A DNA stretch of 48,589 nt from Patescibacteria group bacterium. Lineage in GTDB: Bacteria; Patescibacteriota; Minisyncoccia; Minisyncoccales; PEYH01. A program made the translations under genes and the position numbers. Every line of letters starts with the position of its first letter. Position 1 is the first letter of the stretch. Of the stretch, positions 10,007 through 16,600 are shown piece after piece. Location: assembly GCA_018817645.1 (NCBI GenBank), contig JAHITK010000006.1, forward strand, positions 1 through 48,589, given 5' to 3'. The notes under the pieces were generated by a model, which was not told where the DNA came from, ran no database searches, and saw only the letters and a list, made by a program, of their open reading frames with translations.

Positions 10007-10118
10007 CCTGTGGATAACTTTCCCCAAAAAATTACGAGGCCGGGCCTCGTAGTGAGAATCCTTATATCTGGCGTGGGTTCCGACGTTTTACGAAAATTAC
10101 GAGGCCCGGCCTCGTAGT
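10007..10118 (+). repeat. Paired-palindrome REP/BIME-like element, copy 1
   Basis: cctgtggataactttccccaaaaaattACGAGGCCGGGCCTCGTagtgagaatcc...ACGAGGCCCGGCCTCGTag; palindromes 10034-10050 and 10099-10115. Confidence 0.95.
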
Positions 10119-10129
10119 GACCTTGTCAG

Positions 10130-10627
10130 CTACCTCGCGCCTTCTTTCAGCTGTTCCATCGCTCTGTGAAGCAATACTCTTGTTGCTCCCTTGGACTTTC
10201 CGAGTATTTTGGCAATCTCGCCAATAGACAACCCGTCCACATAGCGCCAAACAACCACATTCTGATAATCCTCTTTAAGGGCGTTGAGCCCTTGTTTTAC
10301 GATTTCCAAAGCAGCGTCCTGTTTCTCCTGCGCCTCAATAGGCGCGGTCATATCCTCTATTTCTTTAGTGTCCTCAATCGATATTGTCCTCATCTCTTTA
10401 TTGGTCCGGTAAAAATCAATGACTAAATGCCGGGCCGTAGTATAAAGATAAGCTCTTGGATTTTTTATTTTATCTTCCTGCTGAAAACTCTTCCAGGTTT
10501 TCAAAAAGACCTCGGAAGTCAAATCCTCGGCAATCTCCTGGGAACTGACTTTAATAGAAATAAAACGATAGATGCTCTCCACATAGTTATCGTATATCTT
10601 ACTGAATTTTTTTTGCTTTTTATCCAT
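10130..10627 (-). CDS. RNA polymerase sigma-70 family (ECF) factor
   Basis: IYDNYVESIYRFISIKVSSQEIAEDLTSEVFLKTWKSF (region 2) and YVDGLSIGEIAKILGKSKGATRVLLHRAMEQLKE (region 4). Confidence 0.92.
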   Translation of the reverse strand: MDKKQKKFSKIYDNYVESIYRFISIKVSSQEIAEDLTSEVFLKTWKSFQQEDKIKNPRAYLYTTARHLVIDFYRTNKEMRTISIEDTKEIEDMTAPIEAQEKQDAALEIVKQGLNALKEDYQNVVVWRYVDGLSIGEIAKILGKSKGATRVLLHRAMEQLKEGAR

Positions 10628-10645
10628 TATTTATTTAAACAATAA

Positions 10646-10724
10646 TGTCCGGATTCTTTTCTGGACAGGTGGATAACTTGTGGACATATTGTGGACAATA
10701 ATATTTTATGTCCGACATCTGTCC
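10646..10724. promoter_or_regulatory. Operator-like array of GGACA/TGTCC half-sites upstream of the sigma gene
   Basis: GGACA at 10682 and 10693 (11-bp period), TGTCC at 10709 and 10720 (11-bp period, inverted), plus TGTCC 10646 and GGACA 10663. Confidence 0.6.
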
Positions 10725-10735
10725 GCAATCCAATT

Positions 10736-11383
10736 TTATTTTAAAACATATAAAACATCATCTCTGCCCTCCCTGATTCTGTCTATCGCCCCTTTATTAA
10801 TCAATGCGCTTAGGTCTCGACGCAAAGTTCTGGAACTTAAAGAAGCAAACATGCTTTTGATTTCTGACAAGGAAAGCTGATTTTTCGCCTTTAACAATTC
10901 TAAAACCTGTTTTTGCCTTACAAAAGGATTGGAGGAGGCCCTGTTAACAGTCCTATTTTCCTCCGGTTTTTTATCCACCGCAACCGAGGGAAAACTGATT
11001 TTCCCCAATATTTCTGCCTCTTTTTTCACTGCTTTTACCGGATTTTCCGGCAAACTCCTTATAAAATCCATTATTTTACCATATTCCCTCCTTAAAACCA
11101 AAAAATTCTTGCTGTTCACCCAGTTTTGTTTTTCGGCTATGGAAAGATAAGCGAAAAGAACTTCAATCCCCTTGCTGATATTCTTTTTATTGCCCGGGTT
11201 TATCCCCGAACAGATAAAATCAGCTAAAATATTATTAGCTTTTTGCCTGATTTGAGCTTGCAGGGGCTCGTTTTCAGGGAAATTCCCAGTCACCTGATAC
11301 ACGGCAACTGTTAATCTTATAGCGTCCTCCTTGCAGAACATAGTTAAAGAGTAAAAGCGCTCAACAACTTCAGAAATCGGCAT
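10736..11383 (-). CDS. Protein with C-terminal DeoR-like winged HTH
   Basis: RQKQVLELLKAKNQLSLSEIKSMFASLSSRTLRRDLSALINKGAIDRIREGRDDVLYVLK. Confidence 0.75.
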   Translation of the reverse strand: MPISEVVERFYSLTMFCKEDAIRLTVAVYQVTGNFPENEPLQAQIRQKANNILADFICSGINPGNKKNISKGIEVLFAYLSIAEKQNWVNSKNFLVLRREYGKIMDFIRSLPENPVKAVKKEAEILGKISFPSVAVDKKPEENRTVNRASSNPFVRQKQVLELLKAKNQLSLSEIKSMFASLSSRTLRRDLSALINKGAIDRIREGRDDVLYVLK

Positions 11384-11951
11384 CCCAGACCAATTCGGTA
11401 AAATTCTTCAGGTTTTCAAGCTGGCTCGCGTTGAGGTTTAATGATTTATTCACCGCTTCTGCTATCAAATCCTCTGAAATGGCAATGCTTTCCCCTGTTT
11501 TAATCTCTCTCTCGCCAATGCGATTCTGAATATAGTCCTCGCAAAAAATCTTTTGCTCGGCGCTAAGAGTGACCGAACTTCCGCTCAAATACTCTCTTAA
11601 AGCCCGGCGGGCAAGATGGGTAATGCCGTCTCCGTTTTCAGCAACTTCCTCATATTTCTTTCCAGCAGAGATAATAAGGGAATTATCATTATTACTCTCG
11701 GCGCTGCTGATTTCTTCCGTCTCGCTGTCAGTAATGCCTATGGACAACGCCCCTTCTTTCTCGGCTGCTTGCTCGCTTTCGTTAAAAGCAAGATTGTCTG
11801 TGCCTATACTGGAGAACATATTTATCTTGTATTCTGCCAGTTTTCCCGAAAACTTGAGAAAAACAAAAGTAGAGGCCACTGCTAATACAAATACTGCTAC
11901 CAGGACCATAGTAAAAATTCCCCTCCGATGTTGAAACATAGTAAGCTCCAT
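11370..11951 (-). CDS. Membrane-anchored hypothetical protein
   Basis: N-terminal TM, then KYEEVAENGDGITHLARRALREYL...AEQKIFCEDYIQNRIG; overlaps the next gene, suggesting co-transcription. Confidence 0.75.
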   Translation of the reverse strand: MELTMFQHRRGIFTMVLVAVFVLAVASTFVFLKFSGKLAEYKINMFSSIGTDNLAFNESEQAAEKEGALSIGITDSETEEISSAESNNDNSLIISAGKKYEEVAENGDGITHLARRALREYLSGSSVTLSAEQKIFCEDYIQNRIGEREIKTGESIAISEDLIAEAVNKSLNLNASQLENLKNFTELVWDADF

Positions 11952-12045
11952 ATTTTTATTATTAAATTATCTTTCTTTACTTTAATCAATTTTAGATTTT
12001 TGTAAAGCCCTTTTGTCCTCTTTGGCGAGTCGGACAATATGCGGA

Positions 12046-12408
12046 CAAAAAGTCAAAGTTCCCAACTGGAAGTCGGGAACTACTATTTAAGGGGGCAGAA
12101 AATCTCTGCCAAAGAACTGCTTAGCAAAGAACAATAGAATGGCATGCGGGGAGGGCGGCTTATACGGACTTCCCTCCCCTGACTCTTTTTGAGAATCTTT
12201 GTTGCGAACTTAGCCTGTTGCGTTACTCGAGAAAGCCTACTTAAAGCCCTCGCTCGCAGCCGACTCTCTTGCCTGTGGAGTAGCCACTACTTACCGCTCG
12301 AGGGGGAGAAAGCGACTAGCAGAACTCCCGCCTTTAGTCCGTCAACCACGGAGGTTGGAGGTATGCCGTCCCCCCGAAAAAAGGAGGACTGACACAGTTC
12401 TCTTGCTA
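12046..12408 (-). ncRNA. Candidate structured ncRNA 'A', paralogous to the RNA at 13187-13521
   Basis: Minus promoter TTGACA-N16-TACAAT (12442-12415), terminator-like hairpin AGTTCCC/GGGAACT plus T-rich tail at 12081-12046, conserved blocks shared with RNA B. Confidence 0.7.
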
Positions 12409-12414
12409 TTTTCA

Positions 12415-12442
12415 ATTGTACATTCAAATTAACTCCTGTCAA
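12415..12442 (-). promoter_or_regulatory. Sigma70-type promoter for RNA A
   Basis: Minus strand TTGACA (12442-12437), 16-bp spacer, TACAAT (12420-12415). Confidence 0.7.
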
Positions 12443-12460
12443 ATGAATCAACAGATAGGC

Positions 12461-12571
12461 CCTGTGGAAAACTCCCCCTCAAAAATTACGAGGCCGGGCC
12501 TCGTAGTGAGAATCCATTGATTTGACGCGGTTTCCGCCAAATGCAAAAATTACGAGGCCCGGCCTCGTAAT
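12461..12571 (+). repeat. Paired-palindrome REP/BIME-like element, copy 2
   Basis: Palindromes 12488-12504 and 12552-12568; leader cctgtggaaaactcccc. Confidence 0.95.
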
Positions 12572-12666
12572 TACCCCTCATAATTTCCTTAAAATTTCAA
12601 TTTATAAAAAGGTCCGCCTCGCGACTCGCGAACGAAGCGGACACCCAGACACAACGCCCAAAAGAA

Positions 12667-13080
12667 CTAATTCCTGACAGAATTTTCAGCCCCATCAATA
12701 TACTCCACATATATTCTCCGCCTCTCTGCCTCTTTGACCAATCTCTCGTCAAACACTCCGTTAGGAGTGTTGACTATTGAGATGCCTCCTTCTCGGTTTA
12801 AGGCCGCGACCCTGGTAACCAACTGGCCTGGCTCCTCAACCCCGTCAAGCCAAGTTATGGTTGGATAGGGGCGCCAGAGGCCACCATCGCCAACACTTAC
12901 CTCTGCCGTCCTAAGCACCCTTAATCTCCCTATGTTGTCACAAACCACTGAAACCCCCATGGGATAGTTGCAAGCGCAGGGAAGATCTACAGTATCACTT
13001 CTATCAAACCGGAGCGTGATGATTTTATCCGACCTTCCTCTCATTTCGTCCGGCATTGAAAAAATTCTCTTTCCTGGCAT
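12667..13080 (-). CDS. Small hypothetical protein between the two ncRNA candidates
   Basis: 137 aa from ATG 13080 (MPGKRIFSMPDEMRGRSDK...) preceded by AAAGGAGGGAAA. Confidence 0.7.
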   Translation of the reverse strand: MPGKRIFSMPDEMRGRSDKIITLRFDRSDTVDLPCACNYPMGVSVVCDNIGRLRVLRTAEVSVGDGGLWRPYPTITWLDGVEEPGQLVTRVAALNREGGISIVNTPNGVFDERLVKEAERRRIYVEYIDGAENSVRN

Positions 13081-13186
13081 TTTCCCTCCTTTATTTTTAC
13101 GCGGCAAAGATTTAAATAAATCCTGTTTCTAATTTCATCTTACTCACCTATAATTTAAAGTCAACTTTTTGATAAATATATTGCTC

Positions 13187-13521
13187 TAAGAAAGAAACAA
13201 GTCCTCGGCATTGCCAAGGACTCTTCGGGTTAACGGCGAGCGATAATGAATAACGCTCGAAAGGTGCTGGAAAGAACAAACAAAGAACACTGAAAGTGGT
13301 ATGCGGGAGGGGCGGCTTAATAACGGACCACCTCCCTTGCTCTGAGAAGGAGAGCGCAGTGTTTGTCAGTCACTACGCCGGGCTCTTGTCAACGCGTATT
13401 AGCGTTGAGCCCTCAAAGAGCAACCACCGCTCGCGCTTGCCGCTCAGGTGTAAGGAGGTTACCTTGAACCACCTTAGTCCGCAAACCCGTCTGCCAAGGA
13501 GGATAAACAGAACGGTGTCTT
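13187..13521 (-). ncRNA. Candidate structured ncRNA 'B', paralogous to RNA A
   Basis: Minus promoter TTGACA-N16-CATAAT (13555-13528); terminator AGTCCTTGGCaatGCCGAGGACT + TTGTTTCTTTCTT (13222-13187); blocks shared with A. Confidence 0.72.
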
Positions 13522-13527
13522 ATTTTT

Positions 13528-13555
13528 ATTATGCATCTAATTAAAACTTTGTCAA
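13528..13555 (-). promoter_or_regulatory. Sigma70-type promoter for RNA B
   Basis: Minus strand TTGACA (13555-13550), 16-bp spacer, CATAAT (13533-13528). Confidence 0.7.
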
Positions 13556-13591
13556 GACAAAATCCGCTATTCTTGGCGGATTTAGCGGACC

Positions 13592-13640
13592 GGTGGAAAA
13601 CTTTCCCCAAAAAATTACCCGCCCCAGGCGGGTAATTTTT
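13592..13640 (+). repeat. REP leader joined to a different palindrome; probably also terminator of the upstream CDS
   Basis: gtggaaaactttccccaaaaaattac, as in REP copy 3, followed by CCGCCCCAGGCGGGtaattttt instead of GAGGCCGGGCCTC. Confidence 0.8.
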
Positions 13641-13686
13641 ACTGCAATGATTATTTATAATATAAACCAACTAATTTAAGAACTTA

Positions 13687-16600
13687 TTAGGGACTTAAAA
13701 ACACGGTTCCATCCTTGCCGCTATATGATGCGTTGTCTGAATTCGCTCCGCCAAGTGCTGCTATCACTCCTGTGAATCCGCCCATATTCCCATAAATAGC
13801 AATTCTTCCTCCACCGCCTCCACCGCTGATAGAAGACGCTGATCCTCCATTCGCCGATATGGTCCCCGCTCCCTCAATAGCGCCGGCCGAGAGATAAATG
13901 GTCCCACCACTCCCGGCGCCACTTGCAGGATAACCACTGGTGTGCGGGATACCATTATCGCCATTAGATGAAATTACTCCGTTAATAATAATCTCGCCCG
14001 CAATAGTTATCTTAATTTTCCCACCGCCGTTTCCTCCTTTCCTTGTCTCGGTTGAATTGCCTCCGCCAGAACCGAAATCATCCGGCATTTGCTCGTCTCC
14101 ATACGGCTGACCGAATCCGGATGAAGGATAATTCCTCCCGCCCAAACCGCCATAACTTCCGCCATATGCGATAATGCCGGCTCCCGGCCCTTCTTCGGCA
14201 AGATAGCCAAGTCCTGCAGACGAAATTGCAGAACCGCTGTCTATCGCCAAAGAGTTGCTTTGAATCAAAATATTTGCCGTGATTTCACTATCTTCCAAAG
14301 TAATATTATTCCCTTCCATAGTCACAATCTTTTGATTCTGGCCGACAAGTTGAGATTGACTTAAACCAAACGTATCGCCAATATTTATTGCCGTATCGTC
14401 TGATGCTATTAAAGTCACGCTATCTTGAACATCAAGATTCGCGCAACTCAATTGATTAGGCAAATAAAAATTCGCGCCTCCCTTAATGGCTATATCGCTG
14501 AAAATATAACTATCATTGCTCAAAATTATTGCGCCATTGCGCCCGTTATTATCAATAACCAAATTTCCTGTTTCCCCTTGGCTCATAAAGACGGTTCCCG
14601 GACCTCCGTTAACAACATTGTCCGCGTCCTCTCCGCCGAATGCTTGAATATTCCCAGTAAAATTATTTGCATCATAATAAATCGCGACTCTTCCTCCTCC
14701 GCCAGCCCCAGAACCGGACGAAGATCCTCCTCCATTTGCCCTGATGATGCCTGTTCCTGATAAGACGCTTGTTGTTATATAGACAGACCCGCCGCTCCCA
14801 GCGCCAGTGGAAGCAGGCCCGCCAAAACTATGCAGGAGTCCGTCCTCCCCATTGGCCGAGATAAGGCCGTTATTTAATAATTCTCCTTGCACATCTAAAA
14901 TAATCGCTCCTCCGCCAGCTCCTCCTCGCCGATACGTGCTGAAGCCCGGGACTTCGGGATTCCCTAAGGCGCCTGACCCAAGATCTGCAGGGAATTCTAA
15001 ATCGCCGTAAATAAATAATCTCGGATCCCCTCCATTTCTTCCACCAATGCCCCCATGGCTTGCGCCTGTCTGGCTCGCAAAACTTACGCCCGGTCCCTGA
15101 TCAGACAAATAACCGTTCCCGTCAGCCAGAATCCCTGCGCTATTATCAATAGTGATGTTGTCCGCTATTATCTTAACTCCCTTAAAGGGTTCTAAAGAAA
15201 TATCAGAGTTAACAAATAAATTAATTCCTTCAAGAATCACCAAATCTTTAAAAACATATTCGCCTGCGCTAAGAGCTATGTCTTGAGAAATCTCTGTAAG
15301 GGGGTCGTATTCATCTATTATCCCATCGTTGTCCAAATCAGAATACAAAGAAAAATTTCTTTGCTTCGGAGAGGGTTCCTGCTCTTCAAAATCGTTACTA
15401 TTATCGTTTGTGTCTATATATCGCAAATAACCATCTCTGTCCGGGGACAATTTCCGTGCCAAACTTTTATCACTTGAACTCGTTGCTGCCTGTGTCTCAA
15501 AAACAAGCGGTTCGCCCCAACCAAGAGCGTCAATCTTGCAATCTATCGCTGCCTGCGTGGTGGTTGCTTGGCCTGGATTGCAAGAAAAAACCGCGGCCGC
15601 TCCTGCCTCGTCGCTTAAATGAGTTTGATACGGCTTCCAATCCGATTCTTCTTCTGAATAATCGCCCATTCCTACAAGAAAATATTCCTTTGCTTGAATT
15701 ATGGAGGTGCTCGTGGGAAATTCTTTGTTTAAAAATGGATTATTCCAATCACGGCCCGCTGAAAAATAACTGAAATAAAACCCGGATAAGGAAAACTCCT
15801 GTTCAAGGGGGTTATAGAGCTCAACAAATTCTTCACTGCCAGCAGACCGCACTTCAGAAATTATTAAATCTTGGGCAAAAACATTTTCCTCAAGTGATTC
15901 TGTTAATGTCAAAATAATTGTCACTAAGCCCGACTGATCGCCATCGGCATCCTGCGCCCGAATATTGATAGTGTTTTGACCGGACACCAGGGTGACCGTA
16001 ATCTGCCACTCATTATTTTCGTCAACCAAGATTTCTTGACTGTCCAAAATAATAATATCGCCTGACCGGGCTGTACCCTCAATAAGTATCTGCACTCCTC
16101 CGGCCTCACTGTCAACATCATCGCTCGGACTAAATGAATCCCCGTCGTTGGGAGAAATAATTTCCGGCAAAGGGGGTCCGCTTAAATTAACATAACTAAA
16201 AGTATCTCCTTCCTCTGCCTCGGACCATGCCTCAATATTGCCTGCCAAATCAACGGCTCGCGACCTAAAATAATAAGCATGACTGTCAGCTCCGCTAAAA
16301 TCCGCGCTTGTCCCTTGGACAGCGATTTGCCAGTCCTGCCAAGAACCTGCCAGGCCATCCTTAAATTGGATATCATAATCGGCAATGCCCGACTCATCAC
16401 TGCCCGACCAAGTCACGATGAAATTAGCCGAGGATTGGGAGACGTCTAACTCCAATACTTGAGAAAGAGGGGCTAAAGTATCTAATATAATTGAAGATGA
16501 GTTGCCGAGAGGACTGATGTTCCCAGCCATATCTTTGCTCCAGACATAAACAGTTTTCGAACCATCAGCCTCTGATAAAGCAAATATCTCTGGTTTTTCG

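Noticed and set aside
9872-10117. Plus-strand 81-aa ORF ending LRGPAS
   Set aside because: Ends inside REP copy 1 and overlaps the opposite-strand 5' region; no SD or domain.
12046-13521. RNAs A and B as tmRNA, RNase P RNA, SRP RNA or 6S RNA
   Set aside because: Signature motifs of these RNAs not found by eye, and two paralogous copies are unexpected; an Infernal search is still required.
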